Part shown: positions 8,919 through 19,346 of the stretch, piece by piece
Layout: every line of letters begins with the position of its first letter
How positions within the stretch are numbered: the first letter of the stretch is position 1
Assembly (NCBI GenBank): GCA_030388825.1
Contig: CP128835.1
Location: 3,032,001-3,096,000, forward strand
Origin: Rossellomorea sp. AcN35-11
GTDB taxonomy: Bacteria > Bacillota > Bacilli > Bacillales > Bacillaceae_B
DNA: 64,000 bases
Reading direction: 5' to 3'
The notes under the pieces: generated by a model
What the model was told of the DNA's origin: nothing
The model's input: the letters and a program-made list of their open reading frames with translations, nothing else
Databases searched by the model: none
Program-made: the position numbers and the translations under genes

Positions 8919-8959
8919 AGAAAGAGGGAAACCGGCTTTAATCCGATTTCCCTCTTTCT
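8919..8959. terminator. Bidirectional terminator between the zinc-ribbon gene and hemAT
   Basis: AGAAAGAGGGAAA (8919-8931) plus CGG pairs with CCG plus ATTTCCCTCTTTCT (ending 8959), giving a stem of about 15 base pairs. Confidence 0.85.
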
Positions 8960-8961
8960 AT

Positions 8962-10249
8962 TTATTTGTTCATCTTATGAATGATGGTTGAAGCAAATCG
9001 AACCAATTCATCAGTCGTATGATTGATCTGCTTGATGGACTCTACAATATGATTTAGATCGGTTTGATTTCGTTTGAACATGTTCATATAATTTTCCATT
9101 TCCATTTGGACGGTCACGATGCCGCTTTGCACATTTCCTATTTCTTTACGGGAATTCTCCGTCAAATCCGTCATGTTTCTGACGCGATTTGAGACAACTC
9201 CGATTTGTTTGTTACTTTTATTGACTAGTTGATGGATGGAATTGCTCAGTTCTTTCGAATCCTCAGCAAGCTTTCTTACTTCGGAAGCAACTACTGCAAA
9301 ACCCCTCCCTTCATTCCCGGCTCGTGCTGCTTCAATAGAGGCATTCAGTGCCAGAAGATTGGTCTGGTCAGCTATTTTCTGTATTGAATTGGAAAGTGGC
9401 GTAATCTGTTCGGCTATGTGCTTCACTCCTTGAATTTCATTTAGAAGTGAGTGTATTTGTTCGGTAATGAACCCGAAACTTTCAATCATATGATCTGTTT
9501 GGTTTTTGTTCATTTTCGATAATTGTAAAAGATTTTTGCTTGCTTTTTTCGGTGTTTTCAGATTCTGCTCGAATGTGTTCCGCTTTTTTGGCAGTCTCAT
9601 TCAGGCTTAACTCGGTTTGTTTCAGTGAAGATCCGAGTTCTGTGTTCATGTTCAGCATTTCTACTTGAAGGGACTGATTCTCATGGTGAAGTTTTTGGAG
9701 CTCGTCCATTCTGCTTTGGATATAGTATTCAGATACAATGCTCGCATCCAGGTGTATTCCATGATCAATGGCAACTAAGACCGATGCAAGCTTGGATGGG
9801 TCTTTTTGATAAAGCTCTACGATTTTTGGAATCAATATATGCTGGATGGTTGTGTAAGTAGAAATGAACCAATCAATTGTAACACCATTTCTGTTATGGA
9901 TCTTCCCCATCCTCTCCCTCATGTTGAAATATTCTTGATCTAGTTGCCCGGAGAAGAGTGAACGGAAGTAGTCATGAAATACCGCCTTTAATCGTTCCCG
10001 GCTGGAGTGATTGACGGCAATCTCTACGAGGCTGGGATGTTTGTACAGATGATCTAACACTGTTTCAAGTAAGGAATCTGATAATTGTTCATACACGGGA
10101 AGAACTTCTCTCAATTCACGTAAGTGATGTTCCTGAAATTGCATATAGTGCAGTCTTTCACTCAATTTCTTGTCTTCAAGGACGATGACGTTTGAGGAAG
10201 GGACAATGACGGGTTCAGTCTTGGGTTTCCTTGAAAATAATACAGCCAT
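8962..10249 (-). pseudogene. hemAT: HemAT-type globin-coupled aerotaxis transducer, frameshifted
   Basis: The N-terminal part (10249 down to about 9535) is a protoglobin sensor with GKIHNRNGV near residue 110, where HemAT has its proximal haem His. A helical linker follows. The second frame gives a methyl-accepting signalling domain with [20 protein letters not shown] and [15 protein letters not shown], the hairpin that contacts CheA and CheW. The protein would be soluble and steer swimming by oxygen. An extra base in the T5 run 9533-9537 joins the frames; without it the product is 428 residues, close to the 432 of B. subtilis HemAT. ATG 10249 is preferred over 10273 because GGAGG lies eight bases before it. 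Confidence 0.82.
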
Positions 10250-10467
10250 TGGGGATACCTCCGAATTTTTCATTAGTATGTATAATATTTGTATAACAAT
10301 AATGCATATACTTTACTCCAACTTTCTACCTATTACAACTATTTTGTACCATCCTTAACATTATTTACATAAAGTTCATCTCAGCGTTTTGGTAATGGCT
10401 GTAACAGGATTAGCCCTGCTCCACTCGGTCATGCAACGTTTGCCCTTATACAAAATGTATACAAAAA

Positions 10468-10519
10468 GGGACGGAGCTGTCTTCCGGGAGTTAATCCCGG
10501 AATTGAAGGTCCGTCCCTC
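10468..10519. repeat. GGGACGGA/TCCGTCCC hairpin repeat
   Basis: AGGGACGGA (10467-10475) pairs with TCCGTCCCT (10510-10518), with an inner CCGGGA/TCCCGG stem. It is one of several copies of the GGGACGGACCT motif in this window. It follows the map-type gene on the minus strand and may act as its terminator. The rest of the gap 10250-10525 is A/T-rich upstream sequence of hemAT. Confidence 0.7.
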
Positions 10520-10525
10520 ACTGCT

Positions 10526-11290
<765 letters not shown>

Positions 11291-11407
11291 TTATTTCACC
11301 TTCCCCTACTATACCGAAACACCTACGGTTTTTAAAGGGAAAGCTTCTTTTGAAATACGTAAAGTAAAAACATTGAGTTTAAAGGAATTTCACCTGCCTG
11401 CTGAATT

Positions 11408-12670
11408 TTAAGGTCTCAGCATTTCGATTTTTTCATTAATATAGTATAGATCCCATTCTTGCATCTGGTCTTTATCCATTCCGTGTAGTACATATTTATG
11501 AAAATCGTACACAATATGCTTACGATCTGTATCGACTTCACGATACACCATAATAAGGGCATCCATGATGGCCAGTATGACAGATATATCTTCTTTACCG
11601 TAATGAACAAGTTGATAAAATGTTTTATACAGAATATGGTTAAATGAAAAGATCGTCACCGATACCCTTGGATAACGGTCTTTATCTTTTAATGTTACAA
11701 TTCCATCCTTAATGTCGTGGGTTTCGCTCAATAAAAGACCTAAATATTTGATCGAATCTCTTGCAGTGTTCGGATCATTGATTCCGGGGGAAACGGCCCT
11801 TAATGCAATTTCCACAATTTTTTGAAGGGAATAAGCAAGGTCATACTCTCCCATACGCTCTCTTCCAATATATATGTATGAACGATATTCTTCTTCACTT
11901 ATCTCGTTACCATAAATCGTAAAAAGGATGTCTCCTTCTTTAACGAACTCTCCAACTTTTGTTTGAATTTCTATCACTGAATCATTTTCTGAACAAAAAA
12001 GAACTAATCCTGACAAATCAATAAATTGAATAAATCCTGATTTATGTGAAGGGATGTTGGTTCCAGTACCATCATGTGCCGGAATCATTGTAAATGCTTT
12101 CACTTCCTGATTTTGCTGAAGTGAGGAATAATAATCGATCACTTTCAATGCTTCTTGTTCTAGTCGCTCAATTAAACGGCTGATCTGTATAGATGTAGCA
12201 ATATGGTGGATAAAATATGCAAAAAACGCTAAACAGACAATGGCATAAAGGACCCCGACAAATGCGGAAGAAACTAAATGTTCCTCTAGGCTTTGCCTCA
12301 TAAATAATAGTGAAATGATGGAGTAAATAAATCCTCCAAGAAAGATCCCAAGTCCCCTCATCGTGGTCTTATCCTTCACGAAATTTTGCAGGGTTCGGGG
12401 AGAAAATTGAGAAGAGTACGTCGTTAATACAACCATTACTGTCGAAAATGTAAAAGTTGTCATCGTAAGCAATGACGATGCAATGGCACTCAGTACCGTT
12501 TGGGCGAGATCGATACTGGTCAACATCATGACAGGGATAAAAGGCTCGATTTTATGAATCCAGTAGGTATCAAGGGAAACAGTAATGATGGCCAATACCA
12601 ATGATGACATACTGTAGAGGGCAGGAACGACCCATATCCCTTTTCGCATTTTCATTAGGAAGCGTTTCAT
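11408..12670 (-). CDS. DUF2254 membrane protein
   Basis: 420 residues. Four membrane segments occupy the N-terminal 160 residues (about 13-33, 46-75, 105-125, 137-160), with the stretch FTFSTVMVVLTTYSSQFSPRTLQNF typical of DUF2254. The remaining 260 residues are soluble and include GINDPNTARD, a conserved block of the family. The family has no established function. AAAGGAGAGA precedes ATG 12668-12670. It is downstream of lrgB on the same strand after about 60 bases and could be read from the same transcript. Confidence 0.75.
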   Translation of the reverse strand: MKRFLMKMRKGIWVVPALYSMSSLVLAIITVSLDTYWIHKIEPFIPVMMLTSIDLAQTVLSAIASSLLTMTTFTFSTVMVVLTTYSSQFSPRTLQNFVKDKTTMRGLGIFLGGFIYSIISLLFMRQSLEEHLVSSAFVGVLYAIVCLAFFAYFIHHIATSIQISRLIERLEQEALKVIDYYSSLQQNQEVKAFTMIPAHDGTGTNIPSHKSGFIQFIDLSGLVLFCSENDSVIEIQTKVGEFVKEGDILFTIYGNEISEEEYRSYIYIGRERMGEYDLAYSLQKIVEIALRAVSPGINDPNTARDSIKYLGLLLSETHDIKDGIVTLKDKDRYPRVSVTIFSFNHILYKTFYQLVHYGKEDISVILAIMDALIMVYREVDTDRKHIVYDFHKYVLHGMDKDQMQEWDLYYINEKIEMLRP

Positions 12671-12732
12671 AGGAATGTCTCTCCTTTATGAAAGAAAGGT
12701 TTCTCCTCTAGCTTCCCCCTTCCACAAGAGCA

Positions 12733-13424
12733 TCAAACCAAAAGAAATAAGAAAGGTATGACAAAGGACATGATCGTGGCGGTTAATGCCATGGCAGCCC
12801 CACTTACAGCACCTTCCCTTTCCCCTTCTTTAATGGCCTGGGACGTTCCGACCCCATGTGCGATCACACCGAATGGGAGTCCTTTGGCGATAGGATGGAT
12901 AACTCCCAGCCAATGATTAATGGACGGCACGATCATGGCGCCGAACATACCGGTTACGATGACAACGGTGGGGATCACTTCGATGTTTGCATGTATGACT
13001 TTGCCTATATCCACTGCTACAGGGGTTGTAATCGTTTTAATAAGTAAGGAGCGATTCCATTCAGCTGGTATCCCCAACCACAGACTGAAATAATACGAAA
13101 TGAGCATAGACATGCCGCTCCCCATAAAAAGACCGAAGAGGATGGGCTAAGCTGCACATTCTGAGCGAATAACTTCCTGTGCTGATAGAGAGGGTAGGCC
13201 AGTGATACAGTGGCAGGACCAAGTAAATAGGTAATGACCGATGTGAAATCAGCATAGCGATCATACGGAATATCCACGATCACCAATGTGATGATGACTG
13301 CTATCGTACTTACAAAGATAGGTATCGTGAATGGATTGGGCCATAATCGGTGAATTTTCACACCCAGGAGAAAATATAGTATCGTTACGCCTATTGCCAG
13401 AAAGGAACTAATGAGAGTGGCCAT
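12733..13424 (-). pseudogene. lrgB: LrgB/CidB-family antiholin-like membrane protein, frameshifted
   Basis: The first frame (13424 to about 13146) starts MATLISSFLAIGVTILYF and the second carries the LrgB core with VTGMFGAMIVP, HPIAKGLPFGVIAHGVGTSQA and the GAVSGAAMALTAT end. Together with LrgA it affects murein hydrolase activity, autolysis and, in some species, pyruvate or metabolite passage. The break is a missing base in the G3 run at 13144-13146; restoring it gives 230 residues, the family length. This is the only apparent deletion among the fourteen frameshifts in the window. It overlaps the end of lrgA by 17 bases, so the two are translationally coupled. Confidence 0.8.
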
Positions 13425-13788
13425 GTTTCCGTTTCTCCTTCCATTTTATTAATCGTTCAGCTGATAATGCAGTGGAAATGAAACCTATTACTCCACTCAC
13501 AATTAAGATGAATAGAAGCTTCCAGCCATATTCCATAAAGTAAGGCCCCAATATCATGGCACTTACGGCTAAGGGAAGGAAAAAGAATGAAAAGTGCCTG
13601 AGAAAGAACCCTGAACCGTCCAATAATAACCGTTCTTTCACCACACCCGTTAATAATAATAGAAATAAAAAAAGCATCCCGATAATACTCCCGGGAATGG
13701 GCAGCTGAAAGAAGCTGCTACACCACTTTCCAACTTCAAAGAAAATACATAAAATACCAATTTGAATCAATAGTCGAATGACCTGCAT
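13408..13788 (-). CDS. lrgA: LrgA/CidA-family holin-like protein (YwbH-like)
   Basis: 126 residues with four membrane segments. PIPGSIIGMLFLFLLL near residue 30 and the run VKERLLLDGSGFFLRHFSF fit the LrgA/CidA family, which assembles holin-like oligomers and works with LrgB. The C-terminus is short and basic, ending KRKHGHSH. ATG 13786-13788 has GAGGAGAAT upstream. First gene of the lrgA-lrgB pair, as in the B. subtilis ywbHG operon. No regulator such as LytSR or a LysR gene is adjacent. Confidence 0.85.
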   Translation of the reverse strand: MQVIRLLIQIGILCIFFEVGKWCSSFFQLPIPGSIIGMLFLFLLLLTGVVKERLLLDGSGFFLRHFSFFFLPLAVSAMILGPYFMEYGWKLLFILIVSGVIGFISTALSAERLIKWKEKRKHGHSH

Positions 13789-13862
13789 GAGATTCTCCTC
13801 TCGTTTTATTCTTTTTCCGATTTTATCACAAATGGTCGCAGAATAGAGGGTTTTGTAAAAGA

Positions 13863-13896
13863 GAAAAAGAGCATGGAGGAGTATCCCCCATGCTCT
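13863..13896 (-). terminator. Terminator after the DJ-1/PfpI gene
   Basis: AGAGCATGG (13868-13876) and CCATGCTCT (13888-13896) form the stem; on the minus strand TTTTTCTCTTTT follows. Confidence 0.8.
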
Positions 13897-13927
13897 AATA
13901 GATCATTCAGTATAAAATGAACTTTTT

Positions 13928-14584
13928 TTATAAAACTTTGACGAAGGCTTCAGCTGCCGACTGACTGGATTGTGGATTTTGACCGGTCACAAATTTTCCA
14001 TCTGTAATCACATGATCAGTCCAGGCTTCCGATTTTTCAAATTGTGCTCCCTGTTCTCTTAATCTCGTTTCCAGTAAGAAAGGCATTAATGAATCAAGAC
14101 CCGTTTGTTGTTCTTCTTCATTTGTAAATGCTGTCATGCTTTTTCCTTCAACCAGCCATTTTCCATTCGATAACTTGGTTCCGACAAATCCGGCAGGACC
14201 ATGGCATACGGATCCAATAGCTTTATTATTCTCGGCAAAGTGAGCCAGTGCTTTTTGAAGTTCAGGGTTTTCAGGGAGGTCAAACATCGTTCCGTGTCCT
14301 CCAGGCAAGAAAATCCCCGAATATTCGTTCACGTTCAATTGAGAGAGGACCATCGTTTGATCCAACTCCTTTGTGATTCCTTTCCATTTTTCCACCTGTT
14401 CATCATCATCAAGGCTATTTGGATCTAAAGGGATTCTCCCGCCTTTTATACTGGCTACATCTACTTGGTAACCCTGCTTTGTAAATTCTTCGTATGGTTC
14501 AGCGAACTCGGATAGCCAAAGGCCCGTTTCGTGTTCATCATCAATTTTGCTTTCATTAGTCAGTACCATTAAAATCTTTTTCAA
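13928..14584 (-). CDS. DJ-1/PfpI superfamily protein (type 1 glutamine amidotransferase-like)
   Basis: 218 residues. GSVCHGPAG near 123 supplies the nucleophile-elbow Cys and adjacent His, and IFLPGGHGTMFD near 92 carries the Gly-rich loop of the family. The layout matches the Hsp31/HchA-like group, members of which act as glyoxalase III or protein deglycases; no ammonia-accepting partner domain is present, so glutamine amidotransferase activity is unlikely. ATG 14582-14584 with GGAGGGTATA upstream. Monocistronic. Confidence 0.78.
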   Translation of the reverse strand: MKKILMVLTNESKIDDEHETGLWLSEFAEPYEEFTKQGYQVDVASIKGGRIPLDPNSLDDDEQVEKWKGITKELDQTMVLSQLNVNEYSGIFLPGGHGTMFDLPENPELQKALAHFAENNKAIGSVCHGPAGFVGTKLSNGKWLVEGKSMTAFTNEEEQQTGLDSLMPFLLETRLREQGAQFEKSEAWTDHVITDGKFVTGQNPQSSQSAAEAFVKVL

Positions 14585-14691
14585 TGTATATACCCTCCAT
14601 TTAATAAGCTGATTCTACTCATTGTTTATCCACTTTTCATAATATTAAACTTCTGCCATTGAATTATTCTCCTTCATTTTGTTTAGTATGG

Positions 14692-14717
14692 AAAAAACGA
14701 CTCCCTGGTGAGAGTCG
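14692..14717 (-). terminator. Terminator downstream of topB
   Basis: GACTC (14699-14703) and GAGTC (14712-14716), flanked by CG, form a short stem, followed on the minus strand by TTTTTT. Confidence 0.55.
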
Positions 14718-14826
14718 CATAGAAGGCAGCAGAAAGGTCAATTCTGACCTGAAGGGTATTGAGTACTTCTACCATGTTTTCCGGTGATTCATGGGAAGTA
14801 ATTTTGGTACCAGCCGTATTAGCGGC

Positions 14827-16989
14827 TTAGTTCATATCAAATTTAAACTGGATTTTCTTTTGGTCAGGGTCCCAGCTCAAGTATGCAGAGAACTCTTTTT
14901 CCCCTTTCACAAAGCCGTCGATTCGTTCTGACTTCCCATCAGCCAGCACTTTTTTAACGATTTTTTGGGTGATTCTTTTTGAAAGGATGACTTTTGAGAT
15001 TGTAAAACTGCACTTGGACTTTTGGTAATTCGAACATCCATAGAACTTTCCTTTATCTATGACTTTACCACCGCATTTCAAACATGTACCCAAACTGGAT
15101 TTATTTGTTCTTTTTCCTTTTTGGTTTTTTCTCTGAATGGAAGCAGTATCAAGGTCCCCAAACTCCCAGGACGCAGATTCTTGAAGGGCATTTTGAACAA
15201 GACGATCGCTTAATTTCTTCACTTGTTCCATGAACTCGGGAGCGGAAGCTTTGCCTTTGCCTATTTCCTGTAGCCGTTGCTCCCACTTAGCTGTCATTTC
15301 AGCTGAAGCTAACACATTTTCCCCAATGGCCCGGATTAGTACCTTCGCCTTGTCAGTCGGGTATACGATGTTCTTTTGGATATCAATGTATTGTCGGTCT
15401 TTAAGCATGGTGATGATTCCCGCACGGGTTGCTTCGGTTCCAAGACCTTCCGTTTGCTGCAACACTTTTTCTAATTCGTCATTCTCCATGTATTTCCCGG
15501 CTGATTTCATTAATGTGATCAGTTGCCCTTCTGTGAATCGTTTGGGCGGCTGGGTTTTGCCCTCCTTTATGTCCACTCTCTTTACCGATCCTTTGTCCTT
15601 TTCCTTTACAGGGGGGAGGATTGGTTCATCGTCTTTATCTTTTTCGTTCCCGAACAGAACATGTCTCCAGCCTTCCTGAATGACTTGTTTGCCTTTCGAA
15701 ACAAACTCAGCCCTTTCGTCCACCATCGTAGTGATGGTCGTATAGTCCATGATGGCTTTGTCATGATGTGCTGCGATAAATCGTTTCACGACCACGTCAT
15801 AGATCTTCTGTTCATCCCCGGAAAGAGTTCGGGGATCTGTTACCTGTTCAGTAGGAATGATTGCATAGTGGTCCGATACTTTGGCTTCATTCACAAACCT
15901 CTTACTGTTCAATAAACTATTTGGTACAGGGATCCAGTTATTGTAAGGAGGATATTCTTTTAGCTTGGACAAGATCTCAGGAAAGGTCTCCGCTTCGCCT
16001 TTCGTTACATATTGAGAGTCTGATCTTGGGTAAGATACGATCCCTTTCTGATACAGTTTCTGCAGAACATCAAGCGTTTTCTTAGGAGAAAACTTATACA
16101 TTTTGTTGATGGTCGCTTGTAGGGCAGACAAGTTGAACAGTAAAGGAGGGGCATATTCTTTTCTTTCTGTCTTCATTGTAACGACTGTAGCAGGTTTATT
16201 TTGACAAAAAGCAGCGATCTTTTCGGCTAGCTCCCTGGAAGGTATCCTTGATTCGCCTTCCTTTTGCCAAATCCCTTCATATACATGATGGTCCATATGA
16301 AAACTGGCCTTCACTTCCCAAAAAGGTTCGCTCTTAAATTTCTCGATCTCCTCCTCTCTTTTCACAATCAATGCGAGGGTCGGGGTTTGTACCCTTCCTG
16401 CTGAAAATACATCTGACATGCCTTGCTGTTTTAGAAGAATGCTATACACCCTTGATGCATTCATCCCAACAAGCCAGTCAGCACAAGCACGGGAATAGGC
16501 TTCATAATAGAGGCTTCTCATTTCCGTTTCCTCTCTTAAGGCATTAAACCCATTTATGATGGCCTTCTCAGTCAGGGATGATATCCACAATCTTTTCATC
16601 GGTTTTTGTACCCTGGACATGGAAATGATGTTTCGGATAATTAACTCACCTTCCCGCCCTGCATCCCCTGCATGGATGATCTCGGTTACTTCCCTTTTCT
16701 TAAGGAGCTCTTTGATGACAGTGAACTGCTTTGCTTTTGTCTTTTGCAGTTCATATTGAAAGCGGGTCGGAATGATGGGAAGGTCCTCTAGTGCCCACTT
16801 CTTCCATTTTCCCTCATATTTTTCGGGAGCTTGCAGTTGGAAGAGATGGCCGACTGCCCATGTGATAAACGCCCCTTTTGGAAATACATCATTGGAGTGT
16901 ATCTCAATATACCCTTGGCGTTTCCGGTGGGGAAACGGTTTAGCGAGGGTTGCACCTTGATCCGGTTTTTCCGCAATAATAACTTTCAT
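14827..16989 (-). CDS. topB: DNA topoisomerase III
   Basis: 720 residues, a type IA topoisomerase that decatenates and relaxes negatively supercoiled DNA. The TOPRIM domain starts with VIIAEKPDQG and holds HAGDAGREGELIIRN with the acidic metal-binding residues; SAGRVQTPTLALIVKREEE follows, and IVSYPRSDSQYVT contains the catalytic Tyr. A C-terminal zinc knuckle (CLKCGG then CSNYQKSKC, about 630-655) extends the core. Length matches B. subtilis TopB (727). ATG 16987-16989 has AGGAGAATG upstream. Monocistronic and intact. Confidence 0.95.
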   Translation of the reverse strand: MKVIIAEKPDQGATLAKPFPHRKRQGYIEIHSNDVFPKGAFITWAVGHLFQLQAPEKYEGKWKKWALEDLPIIPTRFQYELQKTKAKQFTVIKELLKKREVTEIIHAGDAGREGELIIRNIISMSRVQKPMKRLWISSLTEKAIINGFNALREETEMRSLYYEAYSRACADWLVGMNASRVYSILLKQQGMSDVFSAGRVQTPTLALIVKREEEIEKFKSEPFWEVKASFHMDHHVYEGIWQKEGESRIPSRELAEKIAAFCQNKPATVVTMKTERKEYAPPLLFNLSALQATINKMYKFSPKKTLDVLQKLYQKGIVSYPRSDSQYVTKGEAETFPEILSKLKEYPPYNNWIPVPNSLLNSKRFVNEAKVSDHYAIIPTEQVTDPRTLSGDEQKIYDVVVKRFIAAHHDKAIMDYTTITTMVDERAEFVSKGKQVIQEGWRHVLFGNEKDKDDEPILPPVKEKDKGSVKRVDIKEGKTQPPKRFTEGQLITLMKSAGKYMENDELEKVLQQTEGLGTEATRAGIITMLKDRQYIDIQKNIVYPTDKAKVLIRAIGENVLASAEMTAKWEQRLQEIGKGKASAPEFMEQVKKLSDRLVQNALQESASWEFGDLDTASIQRKNQKGKRTNKSSLGTCLKCGGKVIDKGKFYGCSNYQKSKCSFTISKVILSKRITQKIVKKVLADGKSERIDGFVKGEKEFSAYLSWDPDQKKIQFKFDMN

Positions 16990-17200
16990 AACATTCTCCT
17001 GTTCACGTAAATGATTCCTCCATTATATCACGTTTTTTAGAACTCTTGTTCTACATATGGAGAACAGTCATTATTGTTTACTATCCGTCATATGTTGGGC
17101 TGGTTAAATTTATAGAAAAGATTGGGAAGGATTTAGTTGTTGTGTTGATTTAACATTCTCTTGGAAAGGGGGACTGTGGGGTCATCTATTTAGGAATGAA

Positions 17201-17234
17201 GGAAGGACAGTATAATTTCTAAACTGTCCTCCCT
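17201..17234. terminator. Terminator after the 145-residue lipoprotein gene
   Basis: AGGACAGT (17204-17211) and ACTGTCCT (17223-17230) form the stem. T-tracts on either side are weak. Confidence 0.5.
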
Positions 17235-17238
17235 TGAC

Positions 17239-17676
17239 TTATTGTTTTAAACTCTCTAAGTTGCTTTTTAAATCTTGTAGTTGATTGAAAGTGTTCACGA
17301 TTTCAAGGTCTTTCAGTTCTGAAATCTGTCCTTCGCCTTTATCTATTTCGACCAAGGCACGATCAATACCTTCTAGTGCCCGCCCGTTATACTCCAAAAC
17401 TTGTTGGTGAAGGTTATCTGCCAATTGAGGAGGGGTCAAATCATTGACCTCTTGAATTTCTGTTTTCATTTCCTTTAATCTTGATTCCAAGGTGTCTATT
17501 GCGGAAGGATCTGCTGCTGCATCTTCAACTAGTCCTTGGAAGTCATTTGTAAATTGTTCTGCTTCATTAAGGTATTCCGTCATTTCCTCTACATAGGTTA
17601 AGCTGTTGTTAGCTTCTTCAAGTATCCCGCAGCCTGTCAGCATTAAAAAGCTGAATGCGATTATGATATTCTTCAC
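17239..17676 (-). CDS. Lipoprotein of the DUF6376 type
   Basis: 145 residues from GTG 17674-17676, chosen because the mature start then reads MKNIIIAFSFLMLTGC, a short signal peptide with lipobox LTGC, and GGAGG lies ten bases upstream; the longest ORF adds ten residues without a signal. After the Cys anchor the protein is an acidic, almost wholly helical chain with heptad-like Leu spacing (YLNEAEQFTNDF and FNQLQDLKSNLESLK), likely a coiled coil on the outer face of the membrane. Similar small lipoproteins are common in Bacillus, with unknown function. Monocistronic. Confidence 0.65.
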   Translation of the reverse strand: MKNIIIAFSFLMLTGCGILEEANNSLTYVEEMTEYLNEAEQFTNDFQGLVEDAAADPSAIDTLESRLKEMKTEIQEVNDLTPPQLADNLHQQVLEYNGRALEGIDRALVEIDKGEGQISELKDLEIVNTFNQLQDLKSNLESLKQ

Positions 17677-17751
17677 AGTTATCAATCCTCCTGTACCATA
17701 TTCCATTCCATCTATTACATACGAACGAAATCTAAATAAGTTTCATCTTAT

Positions 17752-17784
17752 AAAAAAGAAGGCTGACAATCTCAGTCAGCCTTC
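17752..17784 (-). terminator. Terminator after the Xaa-Pro peptidase gene
   Basis: GAAGGCTGAC (17758-17767) and GTCAGCCTTC (17775-17784) form a perfect 10-base-pair stem, followed on the minus strand by TTTTTTAT. Confidence 0.85.
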
Positions 17785-17794
17785 ACGGTGATTC

Positions 17795-18892
17795 TTATTC
17801 TATAATTTGCAGGTCTTTAGGGAATTTTGTCAGTGTCTCGTATCCATCTTCGGTGATAAGGACGTCGTCTTCAATTCTTACTCCACCTATTTCCGGGATG
17901 TATATCCCAGGCTCAATCGTATAGGTCATACCGGTTTTTATAATCCCATCATTCAAATGGCTCATGGACGGGAACTCATGGACGTTGATTCCTAGGCCAT
18001 GGCCAATGCGGTGAGGGAAATAGTCCCCATATCCTGCATCTGAAATGATATCCCTGGCGATTTGATCCAGATCACCAATGCGATTGCCGGGCTTACTTGC
18101 CTCTAGGGATGCGAGTTCTGCCTTTAGAACCGTATTGTAAATCTCTTTTTGCTTGTCTGAAACAGATTTATAGGCGAAAGTGCGGGTGATATCAGACGTA
18201 TAGCCTTCTAGGACAACACCAAGATCAAACAATACGAAGTCACCTGCCTTTAGCCTCCGATCTCCTGGATTGCCGTGTGGGTCTCCGGACTTTTCACCGA
18301 ATAAAACCATAGTAGAAAACGACATTTCACGAATTCCTTGCTTCTTTAACTCATACTCAATCTTGGCAAGGACTTCCATCTCTGTGATTCCTTCCTGAAG
18401 GGCACTGACCCCTACTTCCACTCCGAAATCTGCCATTTTTGCAGCGCGACGCATGATTTCGATTTCTTTCTCGTCCTTTACCACCCTCATCTCATTTAAC
18501 TTATCTTCAACATTGACGATGGCAGGAGAGTCAAACAGGTCTAAAAATGCCTGACTCCGGCCATAGGTTAGGACTTCGTTCTCAAAAGCAACCTTGCTCC
18601 CTTTCACGTTACGTTTGTGAATGGATTGTTTAATGAAATGCCATGGATCTTCATGATCTGAATACCCTATCACTTCGTTGCCCCAGCCAGCATCCTTTAC
18701 TTGGCGTGCTTCCATGCCTGGTACAACAATAAATGGTTCTTCTTCCTGAAAGACGAATAATCCCATTAACCGTTCATGTGGATCAGTGTGGAAGTTTGTT
18801 AAGTAAAAAACATTTTCCGTTGAGTTTATAAAAGCCGCGTCGATTTTCTCTTCTTTTAACCAGTTTTTTAACATTTCTATCCGCTGATTCAT
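17795..18892 (-). CDS. M24-family Xaa-Pro peptidase (YkvY-like)
   Basis: 365 residues. An N-terminal creatinase-like domain (1-130) precedes the pita-bread catalytic domain. Metal ligands are visible: Asp in LFDLGV and TSDITR, His in HRIGHGLGINVHE, Glu in YTIEPGIYIP and Glu in VRIEDDVL. Such enzymes free N-terminal residues before proline or split Xaa-Pro dipeptides in the cytoplasm. B. subtilis YkvY and YqhT are the closest forms by plan; which one cannot be settled by eye. ATG 18890-18892 with GGAGGACAA upstream. Monocistronic. Confidence 0.85.
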   Translation of the reverse strand: MNQRIEMLKNWLKEEKIDAAFINSTENVFYLTNFHTDPHERLMGLFVFQEEEPFIVVPGMEARQVKDAGWGNEVIGYSDHEDPWHFIKQSIHKRNVKGSKVAFENEVLTYGRSQAFLDLFDSPAIVNVEDKLNEMRVVKDEKEIEIMRRAAKMADFGVEVGVSALQEGITEMEVLAKIEYELKKQGIREMSFSTMVLFGEKSGDPHGNPGDRRLKAGDFVLFDLGVVLEGYTSDITRTFAYKSVSDKQKEIYNTVLKAELASLEASKPGNRIGDLDQIARDIISDAGYGDYFPHRIGHGLGINVHEFPSMSHLNDGIIKTGMTYTIEPGIYIPEIGGVRIEDDVLITEDGYETLTKFPKDLQIIE

Positions 18893-19085
18893 TTTTTATT
18901 GTCCTCCTTGATTACTATGATGGTATGTAAGTGTTTCGTATGGGCATATATATGCTAACACATTTAGCAGAGAGATTGAAATATTCGTATTTTAAGTGGG
19001 GTTATTGTGGATGGAAAAGGGGTGGCTGCGCGGGCAAGGTGATAGCTTATCCTACCTCTTGCCTATAAAGTAATGGATTAGTTTG

Positions 19086-19151
19086 TGCTATAATTTAAAC
19101 CATACAGTGAATGTAGGGTGGGAGTGGCCACTTCCTTATAGAAGGAGGTGG
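19086..19151 (+). promoter_or_regulatory. Extended -10 promoter and Shine-Dalgarno-masking hairpin of a holin-like toxin gene
   Basis: TGCTATAAT (19086-19094) is an extended -10 box. In the leader, CCACTTCCTT (19128-19137) pairs fully with AAGGAGGTGG (19142-19151) over a 4-base loop. The right arm is the toxin gene's Shine-Dalgarno sequence, so the full-length mRNA should be poorly translated until processed. Such self-masking is known for type I toxin mRNAs. Confidence 0.6.
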
Positions 19152-19159
19152 TGCTTATA

Positions 19160-19255
19160 GTGACAACGTATGAGGCATTGACGCTAATGATTACCTTTGG
19201 CTCTTTAATTGTCTCGATCATTGCCATAGTTATTTCGAATGATAAAAAGAAATAA
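19160..19255 (+). CDS. Putative holin-like toxin, type I toxin-antitoxin
   Basis: 31 residues from GTG 19160: a single hydrophobic helix (about 8-27) with a short polar head (MTTYEALTLM) and a basic tail (NDKKK). This is the plan of the small holin-like toxins (Hol_Tox family), which insert in the membrane and are silenced by an antisense RNA. AAGGAGGTGG stands upstream but is sealed in a hairpin. A rho-independent terminator follows about 90 bases after the stop, leaving a long 3' untranslated region, the usual site of antisense overlap. Toxicity is inferred from family resemblance only. Confidence 0.65.
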   Translation: MTTYEALTLMITFGSLIVSIIAIVISNDKKK

Positions 19256-19346
19256 CCCCACCCTCATGAAGCGCCTAAACTTTGAAGGGTAGAGTTATAT
19301 TCCTTTCTCTATTGGGCCACTGCTTTCCTTGCAGTTTGCTGTGTAG

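Noticed and set aside
14700-14826. Possible read-through extension after the topB stop (about 46 in-frame codons)
   Set aside because: The frame stays open past the TAA, but TopB length is already normal and a terminator lies within the extension.
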